Shown: positions 17,100 to 25,611, numbered from the stretch's first letter. The stretch: DNA of 38,220 nt from Chloroflexota bacterium (GCA_016213135.1 JACRBQ010000043.1:1-38220); one strand, 5' to 3'. Translations and numbers: made by a program. The notes: generated from the letters alone by a model not told the origin.

Positions 17100-18610
17100 T
17101 CTTTTTTCCCGAACAAACCCGCCGGCCGCAATAACAACACCACCGCCATAATCAACACCGTCGAGGCGCGGGCGATGGAGGGTGAAAGTTTGACGGCGGT
17201 TTCCATGCCGGGGAATTGCACACCCGAGAGCACCAATTGATCGCCAAAGGCCCGGGCCAACCCGACCAGCAGGGTGCCAATGGCCGCGCCCGGATAACTG
17301 CCCATGCCGCCGATGACCACCGAGATGAACGATTGCAGAAGGAAGTCCTGACCGATGCCGGGATTGACGCCGATGAACGGCGCGGCGGCCACGCCGCCCA
17401 GGGCGGCCAGCCCCGTGCCCAGCGCAAAGACCAGCGTGAACACCCACTGCACGTTGATCCCCAACGCCTGCACCATCTCTCGATCCTGCACGCCCGCGCG
17501 AATGATCATGCCCAGCCGCGTGTAGCGCAACAGCGCCGCCACGGCGATGAACACGGCCACGCCGAGAAAGATGATGAACAGCCGATAGCTGGGGAAGGGG
17601 CGGCCAAGCACATCAATGGAACCGCAGTGATCGCGGAACCACAACAGGAGATTGGGCGAGGGGCAGTCGCCGCCCCTGGTGTTGAAGTAGTCGGGGATGT
17701 CCATGTAATAACCCACCGGCCCCCACACCCCTTTGATGAACTCCGTGCCCACGTACACCAACCCCAACGTCAACAGCACTTGATAAATGGGCCGGGAATA
17801 CAGCGGGCGAATGAGGCCTACTTCGGTGAGCGCGCCGATGGCCGCGCCGCCGAGCGCGCCTACCGCCAGCGCCAGCACAAAGCGCAGGTTGTTGGACAAG
17901 CCGAGGATGAAAGCCTCACCGCTGATCCGCGCGGGCACAATGGCAAAGGCCAATACGACGAGGCCAATCCCCAAAGCCGCGTTGCGCGCCATAGAGCGCC
18001 CCGGCCCGAACTCGCGGCTTCTCAGCGCGAGGCCCAGGGCCAGACCCGCGCCGGAGAGCAGACCCAGCCGGGCCGCCAATGCGCCCGCCGCCTCTTGCGC
18101 CTGCCCGGTGGCAATGGCGCCGCCCGCCACCGTGGCGGCGTTGGCCGCGAGGGATTGCAAATCAAAACGCCAGATTCCGGCGAGCGTCAGCGCCCCGGCC
18201 AGCAACCACACCACGATCAGCGCCCCGCGTTTATTTTGGGCCGCACCAAGGCGCGCCCACACCCATGAGGCCGGCGCCGCCCCGGCCATGGCGCCGCCGC
18301 CGAGGGCCAACATGAGCGGCAGGGTATTGAGAATGATGCGCGGGTTGGCATACACCGTGTATCCGAAGTACGCGCCCAGCATGAACATCAGCCCGTGCGC
18401 AAAGTTCAGCACGTCCATCAAACCGAAAATTAGCGACAACCCCGCTGCCACCAAAAAATACAACGCGCCCAGCGTGAGGCCCGAAAGCAAGATATTGGCC
18501 GTCACCTTCGGCTCGTAGCGGTTCGACATCCAGAAAACGATCAACGCCACCAACAACACGGCGACGAGGAGGGGGCGGTTGCGGCGAAAAACGTCAAACA
18601 TGCGCGTCAT
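17096..18610 (-). CDS. livH: Branched-chain amino acid-type ABC transporter permease, LivH family, enlarged
   Basis: A 504-residue protein, against about 290-310 for typical LivH. Canonical parts are NILLSGLTLGALYFLVAAGL, FGLMDVLNFAHGLMFMLGAY (residues 62-81), EVGLIRPLYSRPIYQVLLTLGL, and GTGLAALGGVAAAPFIGVNP then FISVVIGGMGSYPGAAIGTL. Between residues about 90 and 235 is an extra, largely hydrophobic Ala/Gly/Leu-rich stretch that probably adds several membrane segments. A second insertion at about 297-332 contains two Cys and looks like an exposed loop. Start and stop both make ATGA overlaps with livF and livM, so the order is strictly coupled. The role of the extra helices is unknown. Confidence 0.88.
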   Translation of the reverse strand: MTRMFDVFRRNRPLLVAVLLVALIVFWMSNRYEPKVTANILLSGLTLGALYFLVAAGLSLIFGLMDVLNFAHGLMFMLGAYFGYTVYANPRIILNTLPLMLALGGGAMAGAAPASWVWARLGAAQNKRGALIVVWLLAGALTLAGIWRFDLQSLAANAATVAGGAIATGQAQEAAGALAARLGLLSGAGLALGLALRSREFGPGRSMARNAALGIGLVVLAFAIVPARISGEAFILGLSNNLRFVLALAVGALGGAAIGALTEVGLIRPLYSRPIYQVLLTLGLVYVGTEFIKGVWGPVGYYMDIPDYFNTRGGDCPSPNLLLWFRDHCGSIDVLGRPFPSYRLFIIFLGVAVFIAVAALLRYTRLGMIIRAGVQDREMVQALGINVQWVFTLVFALGTGLAALGGVAAAPFIGVNPGIGQDFLLQSFISVVIGGMGSYPGAAIGTLLVGLARAFGDQLVLSGVQFPGMETAVKLSPSIARASTVLIMAVVLLLRPAGLFGKKE

Positions 18611-19311
18611 CCTGCACCCAGATACTTGGCGACGAGGGCCCCGTCCCGCGCCAGTTCGGCCATCTGGCCGGATTGAACGCTCTGCCCGTCGTCCAAAATG
18701 TAGTAGCGGTCGGCCAACTGTGCGGCCATGCGGAAGTTCTGCTCGACCAGCAGCACCGTCGTGTGATCCGAGAGGCGGCGCAGAGCCTCGATGATGTTTT
18801 CGACAATGACGGGTGCCAGTCCTTCACTGGGTTCGTCAATCAACAGCAGCCGGTTGTCGGCCACCAGTACCCGCGCAATGGACAGCATTTGCTGCTGGCC
18901 GCCCGAGAGCTGACCGCCGGGCAGCCGAATAAACCGTTTGAGATCGGGAAACAGATCAAAGATGAGATCGCTCCGGCGGTCGAGATCGCCCTTGCGCCGT
19001 TCGGCGATTTTGAGATTCTCCTCGACGGTGAGATCGCGGAACACGGCGCGATGCTCCGGCACATAGCCAATGCCCAGCGCGGCAATGTCGTACGCCGGGC
19101 GGCCCTGAATCTCCCGGCCGTCGAGCATGATGCGCCCCGCCCGAGGCGAGAGCAGGCCGATGATTGAGCGGAGCGTCGTCGTCTTTCCCGCGCCGTTGCG
19201 GCCCAACAATGCCGTGATGCTTCCGGCCGGCACCGACAGCGAGACACCCTCCAGGATGTGAAACTGGCCGATGAAGGTGTGAATGTTTTCGACGCGCAAG
19301 AGGTCGGTCAC
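18607..19311 (-). CDS. livF: Branched-chain amino acid-type ABC transporter ATP-binding protein, LivF family
   Basis: A 234-residue ABC ATPase, the normal LivF size. It has Walker A GRNGAGKTTTL, signature LSGGQQQMLSIARVL, Walker B RLLLIDEPSEGLAP and the H-loop region TTVLLVEQNF, and carries the LivF-typical GYVPEHRAVFRDLTVEENL. The start is taken as GTG 19311 because a GGGCGGAG ribosome site lies just upstream and the gene then begins VTDLLRVENIHTF, right after the livG stop. An earlier TTG/ATG reading would overlap livG by about 60 nt. It energises transport together with LivG at the cytoplasmic face of LivHM. Confidence 0.92.
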   Translation of the reverse strand: MTDLLRVENIHTFIGQFHILEGVSLSVPAGSITALLGRNGAGKTTTLRSIIGLLSPRAGRIMLDGREIQGRPAYDIAALGIGYVPEHRAVFRDLTVEENLKIAERRKGDLDRRSDLIFDLFPDLKRFIRLPGGQLSGGQQQMLSIARVLVADNRLLLIDEPSEGLAPVIVENIIEALRRLSDHTTVLLVEQNFRMAAQLADRYYILDDGQSVQSGQMAELARDGALVAKYLGAG

Positions 19312-19312
19312 G

Positions 19313-20077
19313 TCACTCCGCCCTGAGCGATTCGCCCAGATAGGCTTTTTGCACGGCGGCATCGGCGGCAATGTCGGCGGGTGCGCCCTCGGCCAGCACC
19401 CGGCCCTGATGCATCACCGTGATGCGATCCGAGATGTTCATCACGATGCTCATGTTGTGCTCGACGAGCACCACCGTTTTGTTGGCGTCTTTCCGCACCG
19501 CGTGGATGATGCCGATGAATTCCGGCACTTGCTCCGAGGCCATCCCGGCGGTCGGCTCGTCGAGCAGCAGCACTTGCGGATCGGCAGCGAGAATGATCGC
19601 CAGCTCGAGCTTGCGCTTGTCGCCGTGCGGCAAGGCCGAAGCAAAGACGGCCTCCTTGCCGGCCAGCCCAACTTGCCGGATGGCGTCAGTGGCGCGCTCT
19701 ATGTACCGGCCAAATTTAGCGGCCGGCGACCACAGGTTCAGGTTGTCGCGCCCCAGGGCTTGCGCGGCGAGGCGGACGTTTTCCAGCACGGTGAGATTGG
19801 GAAAGACATTGGTGATCTGGAAGGATCGGCCCAGACCCAGATGGGCAATGCGGTGGCGCGGCACGCGGGTGAGGTCGCGCCCGCGCAGAGTCACGTGGCC
19901 GCCGGTCGGTTTGAGGTAACCGCTGAGCAAGTTGAAGAGGGTGGTTTTGCCTGCGCCGTTCGGGCCGATGATGGAATGCAGCGCGCCTTCGCGCACCTGC
20001 AGGTTTACCTCGTCCACCGCGCGCAAACCGCCGAAGTGGCGGGAGAGATTATGAGCTTCGAGGATGATGTCGCTCAT
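19313..20077 (-). CDS. livG: Branched-chain amino acid-type ABC transporter ATP-binding protein, LivG family
   Basis: A 254-residue ABC ATPase. The motifs are Walker A GPNGAGKTTLFNLLSG, the LivG-type GLGRSFQITNVFPNLTVLENV, a divergent signature region ASALPHGDKRKLELAIILA (LPHGD in place of LSGGQ, which is usual for LivG), Walker B QVLLLDEPTAGMA, and TVVLVEHNMSIVMNISDRITVMHQG. ATG 20077 begins MSDIILEAHNLSRHFGG. An in-frame TTG at 20089 lies within the stem of a perfect palindrome and is disfavoured. It is the first gene after the binding-protein gene, 59 nt away, and livF follows after 1 nt. Confidence 0.92.
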   Translation of the reverse strand: MSDIILEAHNLSRHFGGLRAVDEVNLQVREGALHSIIGPNGAGKTTLFNLLSGYLKPTGGHVTLRGRDLTRVPRHRIAHLGLGRSFQITNVFPNLTVLENVRLAAQALGRDNLNLWSPAAKFGRYIERATDAIRQVGLAGKEAVFASALPHGDKRKLELAIILAADPQVLLLDEPTAGMASEQVPEFIGIIHAVRKDANKTVVLVEHNMSIVMNISDRITVMHQGRVLAEGAPADIAADAAVQKAYLGESLRAE

Positions 20078-20086
20078 GCCACCCGG

Positions 20087-20123
20087 CAATCTACCGGGCC
20101 GCAGGGCGCGGCCCGGTAGATTG
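20087..20123 (-). promoter_or_regulatory. Perfect 16-bp stem-loop between livK and livG
   Basis: Arms CAATCTACCGGGCCGC (20087-20102) and GCGGCCCGGTAGATTG (20108-20123) are perfectly complementary around a 5-nt loop. No U-run follows on the minus strand and the ribosome site of livG is adjacent. It is therefore better read as a processing or attenuation hairpin than a full terminator. Such hairpins between binding-protein and permease/ATPase genes often keep the binding protein in excess. Confidence 0.75.
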
Positions 20124-20136
20124 AGCTAAAGAGAGA

Positions 20137-21486
20137 CTACTTACATCGATTCTGGTCGGCGGGCACGGCGCACGCCGGCGCGGTGTCTTCCGGCGCGAAC
20201 AGTGTCATCAAATCAAAGAACTTGAAGTCGGGATCGGTGGTGTTCTTCAGTTTCACCAGCGTCATCGGCTGGAGCAAAACATGGTCCTCGGCGCGGATGG
20301 TGTACGCGCCCTTCGGTCCGTCGAAGGTCATGCCTTCCAGCGCCGCAATCATACCATCGGCAGACGGATCGCCGTTGGCAGCCTCCAGCGCCTTCACCAG
20401 CATGATGGCCGCATTGAAGCCGCTTTCGGTGAACAGATCGGGCGGCGTGCCGTACTTGGCTTCGTGCTTTTCCACCAGCCAGTTGTTCACCGGGTTGTCG
20501 AACAGGCTGTAATGATACACGCTCACGCCCTGCGAGCCAATGGCGTCGGCGTAGCCTGCCGCCATCGTCTGGTTGTCGCCCATGCCGGTGGCAACCACCA
20601 TGCTATCGAGGATGCCCAACTGCTGCATTTGCTGGAACAGCGGCACAAACCCCGTGCCGGCCCACGTGACGATGAGCACTTCAGCCTGGGCGTCGAGCAC
20701 CTGGTTGAGGAAGGCCGTGAAGTCGGTCGTCTCGAGCGGAACGAAAATCGCGCCAGCGCCCTCGGGCGTATCGTTGATGGTAAACGAACCGCCCGCGCCT
20801 TTGACCACCCCATAGAACCCGGCGGCAGAGCCTTTGCCGAACGCATTGTCGGGCGCGATTTGCACAAAGTTCTTGCCCTGCTTCACGAGCGCCGCGCCCA
20901 TGGTCAGCGCGTCTTGCACGCTGGTGCGGCCGGCGCGAAAGGTGTAAACGTTGAACGCTTTGCCCGTGATGTCGGGGCTGGCCGCCGGGGCGGCGATGTA
21001 GATGATTTTGTTTTCATTCGCCACGCCGGAGATCGCCAGCGCCACGCTGGAGCTGGGCGACCCGACGAGCACCTGCGCGCCGTCTTTCTCGATGGCTTCG
21101 CGCGCGAGCGAGACGCCGGTATCGGGCGTGCTGGCCGTGTCTTTGATGACGGTGTTGATCGGATGCCCGGCCACCTGCCCCGTGCCGTTGGTCGCATACT
21201 CAAGGCCGAGTTCCCAGCCGCGTTCGAGCATCGGGCCGTAGATCGCCAGCGCGCCGGAGTCATCGGTCATGAGGCCAACGGTGATGGGCGAACCGGGCGT
21301 CGGTTCGAGAGTGGGCGGCACGGCGGTGGGGGCCGCCGTGGGCGCTTCGGTGGAAGCGGGGGCGGCAGTGGGAGCGGCAGTGGGTGCGGCCGTAGTGGCC
21401 GCGCCGCCGCAGGCTGCCAACAGCAGCGCCACAATGGTCAACAGGCTGAGGGCGGGCCAGCCAAAAGTGCGATTACGAGTGTTCAT
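20137..21486 (-). CDS. livK: ABC transporter substrate-binding lipoprotein, LivK/Peripla_BP_6 family
   Basis: A 449-residue exported lipoprotein. The signal sequence has a lipobox at LLAACGG, predicting lipid attachment to the Cys near residue 26. A Thr/Ala/Pro-rich linker (about residues 30-64) follows, typical of Chloroflexota and Gram-positive surface lipoproteins. The domain starts at SPITVGLMTDDSGALAIYGP. Type I binding-fold elements include DTASTPDTGVSLAREAIEKDGAQVLVGSPSSS and SGFNAAIMLVKALEAANGDP. A GGAGGAG ribosome site precedes ATG 21486. It is the first gene of the liv operon and captures the importer's substrate. The ligand may be an amino acid or an aromatic or short acid, considering the acyl-CoA ligases upstream. 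Confidence 0.92.
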   Translation of the reverse strand: MNTRNRTFGWPALSLLTIVALLLAACGGAATTAAPTAAPTAAPASTEAPTAAPTAVPPTLEPTPGSPITVGLMTDDSGALAIYGPMLERGWELGLEYATNGTGQVAGHPINTVIKDTASTPDTGVSLAREAIEKDGAQVLVGSPSSSVALAISGVANENKIIYIAAPAASPDITGKAFNVYTFRAGRTSVQDALTMGAALVKQGKNFVQIAPDNAFGKGSAAGFYGVVKGAGGSFTINDTPEGAGAIFVPLETTDFTAFLNQVLDAQAEVLIVTWAGTGFVPLFQQMQQLGILDSMVVATGMGDNQTMAAGYADAIGSQGVSVYHYSLFDNPVNNWLVEKHEAKYGTPPDLFTESGFNAAIMLVKALEAANGDPSADGMIAALEGMTFDGPKGAYTIRAEDHVLLQPMTLVKLKNTTDPDFKFFDLMTLFAPEDTAPACAVPADQNRCK

Positions 21487-21751
21487 TCTTTCTCTCCTCC
21501 AAGTGAGATTACGGTAAGGATTGTTGCTCCGTTCGCGTGATCGTAAGGTGGTTGCCGTTAGAGATATCCAGTCATCACCTCCTGAGATCGAGGTTGTAGC
21601 AGGCGGCGAGTGCGGCCTGAGCGGTGGATGATTTGTCGGGCGCAGCCCAAAGGCAGAGAGCAGCGCACACAGTCGGCCTAAATGCTGCGCCTGCTTTCAA
21701 GTTGCCTGACGAGATGCGTGAAGTCCTGGGCCGGCATGCCGACTACCGGAC
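21487..21751 (-). promoter_or_regulatory. Long 5' leader of the liv operon with two tiny ORFs
   Basis: If the promoter at 21752-21785 is right, the livK mRNA has a leader of about 260 nt. It contains a 19-codon ORF starting very near the predicted transcript start (21737 down to 21678, MPAQDFTHLVRQLESRRSI). It also holds a perfect AGGAGGTG sequence (21576-21583) followed only by the five-codon ORF MTGYL (21575 down to 21558). Neither resembles a known leader peptide. A riboswitch fold is not recognisable by eye. Confidence 0.35.
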
Positions 21752-21783
21752 AGCCTAACATCCGGCGGTTACACGGGGGTTAC
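21752..21783 (-). promoter_or_regulatory. Candidate SARP-type operator and promoter of the liv operon
   Basis: Read on the minus strand, GTAAC (21783-21779) and GTAAC (21772-21768) are direct repeats with an 11-bp period; the matching block extends to GTGTAAC in both. Exactly 10 nt after the second GTAAC is TAGGCT (21757-21752), preceded by TGT as in an extended -10. No good -35 box exists, as expected of an activator-dependent promoter. The same layout recurs at 28887-28918 and 29147-29189. Confidence 0.6.
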
Positions 21784-21811
21784 ACCTACGACGTCCGGCA
21801 GCATTAACGAA

Positions 21812-21843
21812 TCCGCCCGAAGGCGGCTGCACCTTCGGACGGA
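21812..21843 (-). terminator. Stem-loop downstream of the ligase-hydrolase fusion gene
   Basis: Arms 21812-21823 and 21832-21843 (TCCGCCCGAAGG against CCTTCGGACGGA) pair with one mismatch around an 8-nt loop. It sits 27 nt beyond the stop of the 21870-24494 gene on the minus strand. The following bases (ATTCGTTAATG) are only weakly U-rich, so Rho-independent termination is possible but not certain. It separates the acyl-CoA cluster from the liv promoter. Confidence 0.45.
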
Positions 21844-21869
21844 CTCGCAACGACGGGAGCGGAGGAGAC

Positions 21870-24494
21870 TCAGACGTTCTTCAAGTGCGCCGTCAACAGC
21901 GCCATGAATTCGTCCGGCTTCTCAATATAAGGGGAGTGGCCGCTATCGGCGATGACGTGCTCGGCATATTTGCCGCCGTTGGCCGCGTATTGCTCCAGCA
22001 CTTTGCGTGTTTGGGCCACCATTGGTTGCGGCGGGTACACCTCGTCGCCCGGCCACCCCGGCACAAAACCCAGCTTGCCCAGCGTGCCGAAATCGAAGAA
22101 CGACATGTCGCCCACGATCTGATCGTCCGCGCCGCGCACCCACAGGATGGGCGGCTTGGGCGAAGCGGTGATGAATGTCTTCACCGAATCGCCGACGTAT
22201 TTAGGCGAGGAAGCGTTGATGGGGCCATACTTGCCGGGAGCTACGTTCGGCCAATTGGCCGAAGGCGCAAAGTCGCCCGGATATTTCTCGGGACCGATCT
22301 TCTCGGTGAGCAGAGAAGAGAGCAGGTCTTCTTCGCGGGCAGGTTTGAAGGGCGGCTTCCAGTAAAACGAATTCATCACCACGCGCGGCGAGGCCTGCGG
22401 ATTGTCGCTGCTGCGATCCTGCGCGGTGATCAATTGCGGGAAGGCCGGGTTGACCACGCCCCCGCCCGACCCGGCGAAGTCGTCGTAGCACGGTGTGCCG
22501 TCGGCATCTTTTGTGCCGCCAAAACCGTAGGGCGAGCCGGGGTCCACCGGTGTGGCCGACAGCACCCGCGCTGCCGCATGGGCGATGAGGCTGAAGATGA
22601 ACGCCCCGCCCAACGAATGGCCGACGACGTGGAATTTGCCGATGCCCAGCGCGTCGGCCAACCCCAGCACGTCATCCACCCAATCGCCGTAGCCGCGGGT
22701 GGCGTCAATCACTTTGTCTTCGGTGTCGCCGTAGCCGCGCAGGTCGGGCGCAATGCCGCGATACCCGGCGGGCAGTTTGAGCATGACCTCTTCCCAATAC
22801 GTTGCGGAAGAGGCGTTGCCGTGAATGAAGACCACGGGCGCGCCGGTCTCTGCGCCGCTGAACAACACGTGCATTTTGAGACGCGGTGTGTCAATCATTT
22901 TTGAAGTAATGCCTGGGAGGGTGGGAACGGTGGGCATGGCAGTTTTCCTTTCGGTGATAGTCGATTTCAATTCTCGCTTCAGTATTTTCCCTGCCGCCGA
23001 GATGGGCAGGCTATCGATTATTGTCACGGCTTTCGGCACTTTGAACCTGGCGAGGCGCTCCTGCATGAAAGCCAGCAATTCGTCGGCAGTGGCGGTTGCG
23101 TTCGGTTTCAGCACCACGCAAGCGCGGCCCACTTCGCCCCATTGGGGATCGGGCAAGCCGACGACGGCGCACATGTGCACGGCGGGGTGATCGTAGAGGA
23201 CTTTCTCGATCTCGACCGGATACACGTTCTCGCCGCCGCTGATGAACATGTCTTTCTTGCGATCCACGATAAAGAAAAACCACTCGTCGTCGTGCCGGGC
23301 GAGGTCGCCGGTGTGAAACCAGCCGTCGGCATCCACTGCTTCGACGCTGGCCGCCCTGTCGTTGAAATAGCCGGAGCTGTACGACGGGCCTTTGAGGACC
23401 AGCTCGCCGACCTCGTTCGGGCCGAGGGGCCGGTTGTCGTCGTCCACCACACGCGCATCCACAAAAAAGTTCGGGCGGCCAATCGACCCGGCTTTGCGAA
23501 TGGCATCTTCGGGCGCGAGGGCAAACACGCCGGGGCCAAACTCAGTCATGCCGAAACCCTGTTTGAAGCGAATCCGTTTCTCGGCGGTGTATTTTTGCGC
23601 CAGCGGCACGGGCAGCGGCGCGCCGCCACTGGTACAAAACCGGAGCGACGACAGGTCGGCTTTGGCCCAATTGTCGGCGGTGGCCAGCATTTGATACATC
23701 GTCGGCACGGCGGCAAAGATCGTCACCTTCTCGCGTTCGATGAGGCTGAGCACCCGCGCCGGATCGAACTGCCGCAACAGAATCGTCGCGCCGCCGAAGA
23801 TAACTTGCGGCAGGGTGTACACAAACAACCCGCCCGTGTGGAACATCGGGAAGACGTTGAGGTACACATCGTTGTGGGTCACGTCGTGAATGACGGTGTT
23901 CAGTGTGTTCCACGCAATCATCCGGTGCGACACCTGCGCGGCTTTTGGCAGGCCCGTCGTGCCGCCCGTAAAAATCAGCGCGGCGATGTCTTCGGCTTCC
24001 AACGATTCGCACGTCACCGGGTCGGGGCGGCCCGATTGCAGGGCCGACTCGAAGTGCGCGCTGCCCTCAATGCCGGGGCCTTCAAGATGCAAATAGCGGC
24101 CAACGGCGTGCGGCTTGTCTCGGACGGCAGCCTGTAGCTCAGCCACACCGGCTTTGAAATCATCGGAAAAGATGAGCCCCTTCGGCGTGGTGTTCTGCAC
24201 AATGCCTTCCACCTCGCGCCAGTGCAAACGCCAATTGAGGGCAGTGTGAATCGCGCCGAGCTTGCCGCAGGCGAAGAAGGTATCGAGATGCTCGACGCCG
24301 TCGCGCGCGAAGATGGCCACACGGTCGCCTTTGCTCACCCCGGCAACGTCGCGCAGCCAGTTGGCGAGGCGGTTGGCGCGTTCGTTGAGTTGCCGATAGG
24401 TGAGCCGCCACTCCGGATCTTTGCCGGCATCCACAATCGCCAACTTGTCGGGCGAGTAAACCGCGCGCCTGCCGAGGTAATCTCCAATGTACAT
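21870..24494 (-). CDS. Fusion protein: AMP-forming acyl-CoA synthetase + alpha/beta hydrolase
   Basis: An 874-residue protein. Residues 1-about 510 are a complete acyl-CoA ligase: FTGGTTGLPKAA (ATP loop), GFGMTEFGPG, WFHTGDLARHDDEWFFFIVDRKKDMFISGGENVYP (hinge), and the catalytic-Lys end SAAGKILKREL. From Met520 a full alpha/beta hydrolase begins (MPTVPTLPGITSKM), with the HGNASS oxyanion loop, nucleophile GHSLGG (Ser627), a late DDQIVG Asp region and the DSGHSPYIEKP His (His853). An AGGAAA ribosome-like site precedes the internal ATG, so the hydrolase might also be made separately. ATG 24494 is chosen because sequence before it is translated repeat DNA. A neighbouring ligase-hydrolase pair is unfused (25590-27987). 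Confidence 0.85.
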   Translation of the reverse strand: MYIGDYLGRRAVYSPDKLAIVDAGKDPEWRLTYRQLNERANRLANWLRDVAGVSKGDRVAIFARDGVEHLDTFFACGKLGAIHTALNWRLHWREVEGIVQNTTPKGLIFSDDFKAGVAELQAAVRDKPHAVGRYLHLEGPGIEGSAHFESALQSGRPDPVTCESLEAEDIAALIFTGGTTGLPKAAQVSHRMIAWNTLNTVIHDVTHNDVYLNVFPMFHTGGLFVYTLPQVIFGGATILLRQFDPARVLSLIEREKVTIFAAVPTMYQMLATADNWAKADLSSLRFCTSGGAPLPVPLAQKYTAEKRIRFKQGFGMTEFGPGVFALAPEDAIRKAGSIGRPNFFVDARVVDDDNRPLGPNEVGELVLKGPSYSSGYFNDRAASVEAVDADGWFHTGDLARHDDEWFFFIVDRKKDMFISGGENVYPVEIEKVLYDHPAVHMCAVVGLPDPQWGEVGRACVVLKPNATATADELLAFMQERLARFKVPKAVTIIDSLPISAAGKILKRELKSTITERKTAMPTVPTLPGITSKMIDTPRLKMHVLFSGAETGAPVVFIHGNASSATYWEEVMLKLPAGYRGIAPDLRGYGDTEDKVIDATRGYGDWVDDVLGLADALGIGKFHVVGHSLGGAFIFSLIAHAAARVLSATPVDPGSPYGFGGTKDADGTPCYDDFAGSGGGVVNPAFPQLITAQDRSSDNPQASPRVVMNSFYWKPPFKPAREEDLLSSLLTEKIGPEKYPGDFAPSANWPNVAPGKYGPINASSPKYVGDSVKTFITASPKPPILWVRGADDQIVGDMSFFDFGTLGKLGFVPGWPGDEVYPPQPMVAQTRKVLEQYAANGGKYAEHVIADSGHSPYIEKPDEFMALLTAHLKNV

Positions 24495-24503
24495 GGTATT
24501 TAT

Positions 24504-24605
24504 GGTCAGTGGGTAGTGGTCAGTGGTCAGTGATCGGTGGGTAGTGTTCAGCAAATCCATACTGTTCACTGTTCACTGTTCACTACCCACTATCCGCTGT
24601 CCACT
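24504..24605. repeat. Heptamer-repeat palindrome (AGTGNNN / CACTNNN) between KASIII-like and fusion genes
   Basis: On the minus strand, six tandem heptamers of the AGTGNNN type (such as AGTGGGT and three AGTGAAC) are followed by a 14-nt spacer and six CACTNNN heptamers (CACTGAC, CACTACC). The two halves can fold into a long imperfect hairpin. The array supplies the last codons and TAG stop of the KASIII-like gene and ends just before the fusion gene's start. Confidence 0.8.
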
Positions 24606-25611
24606 TCCACACGGTCACCGCCATAGCCAGCCCGCCGCCGCTGGCGCAGAAAATCACATTATCGCCCTTCCTGGGGCCGTTCGGCTGGCCGTGCGCCGCG
24701 CGTCCGCCGTACAGCGCATCGTCGAGCGCCATTGGGATGCAGGCCGCTCCGGTATAACCCCACTTGTCCATCACCCAATGCGTTTTGCTCATCGGCTGGC
24801 CGAGGTTATCCATCATAAACTCGATGGTGCGCAGGTTGAGCTGGGTGAATAGGTAGAAGTCAATGTCGTCGGGAGTCAACCCGGCTTTAGCCACCGTGGC
24901 GCGAATGAGCGGCGGCCAGTTGTCGGAATTAAACGTCTTGGGAAATTTTTTGACGAACTGCACCTTGGGCTTGCCGTAGGCGGCCACGTTTTCGGGAGTG
25001 GCCGGCCGGTACGTGCCGCCGCTGTAAATGCCCAACGCATCGTGATACTCTCCGCGCGCCAGCATTTTTCCGGCGAGGTAGCCCGGCTCGTCGCCCGCAC
25101 CCAAAACGATCGCCCCCGCCCCGTCGGCAAACAGCGTGCAAGTGTGCTTGTCTTTCCAGTCCACAAACTTCGTCATACCATAGGCCCCGACGACCAGCAC
25201 GTGCCGGTAGTCCGGGTCGGTGGCAATGTAGCGGGCGGCCAGATCGGTGGCGGTCACCCACCCGGCGCACGCACAGTTCACGTCGAACGTGCCCGCGTTG
25301 ATCGCCCCCAGTTTGGCTTGCACCACTGACGAGGTCGCGGGGGAAACATAGTCGGGCGTGTCGGTGGCGACAATGACGAGATCGAGTTCGGCCGGCTTGA
25401 GGCCCGCCCGATCCAATGCCTGGCGCGCGGCAACCACCGCCAGGTCGGACGTGGCCTGTTCGTCGGCCATGATCCGCCGCTCGCGAATGCCCACGTTGGC
25501 GATCAGCCATTGGTCGACGCTTTCGCCGAGCAGCGACTCGACATTGGCGTTGGTCATCACTTTATCGGGAACGCAGCGCCCGGTGGAGATTATCTGTGCG
25601 TAGCGAGGCAT
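24583..25611 (-). CDS. KASIII (FabH)-like thiolase-fold protein with altered active site
   Basis: A 342-residue protein of the ketoacyl synthase III fold. N-terminal GIRERRIMADEQATSDLAV, the nucleophile segment FDVNCACAGWVTA (Cys115 at the FabH Cys position) and CTLFADGAGAIVLG are all typical. The two other FabH catalytic positions appear changed. The HQAN motif reads TQLN (Thr256 in place of His) and the GNT motif reads GYT (Tyr286 in place of Asn). Decarboxylative condensation therefore seems unlikely. Acyl transfer, thioester hydrolysis or non-decarboxylative condensation are alternatives. It overlaps the hydrolase gene by 22 nt. The last residues (WTADSG) are encoded by a heptamer repeat array. 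Confidence 0.85.
   Translation of the reverse strand: MPRYAQIISTGRCVPDKVMTNANVESLLGESVDQWLIANVGIRERRIMADEQATSDLAVVAARQALDRAGLKPAELDLVIVATDTPDYVSPATSSVVQAKLGAINAGTFDVNCACAGWVTATDLAARYIATDPDYRHVLVVGAYGMTKFVDWKDKHTCTLFADGAGAIVLGAGDEPGYLAGKMLARGEYHDALGIYSGGTYRPATPENVAAYGKPKVQFVKKFPKTFNSDNWPPLIRATVAKAGLTPDDIDFYLFTQLNLRTIEFMMDNLGQPMSKTHWVMDKWGYTGAACIPMALDDALYGGRAAHGQPNGPRKGDNVIFCASGGGLAMAVTVWKWTADSG

Noticed and set aside
20281-21540. 419-codon plus-strand frame opposite livK
   Set aside because: Composition is a reverse image of livK, with long Gly/Ser/Arg runs opposite the Thr/Ala/Pro linker; not a gene.
24504-24605. Heptamer array considered as coding N-terminus of the ligase-hydrolase fusion
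   Set aside because: An in-frame ATG at 24569 exists, but the encoded residues are only translated repeats; ATG 24494 begins the conserved ligase sequence.
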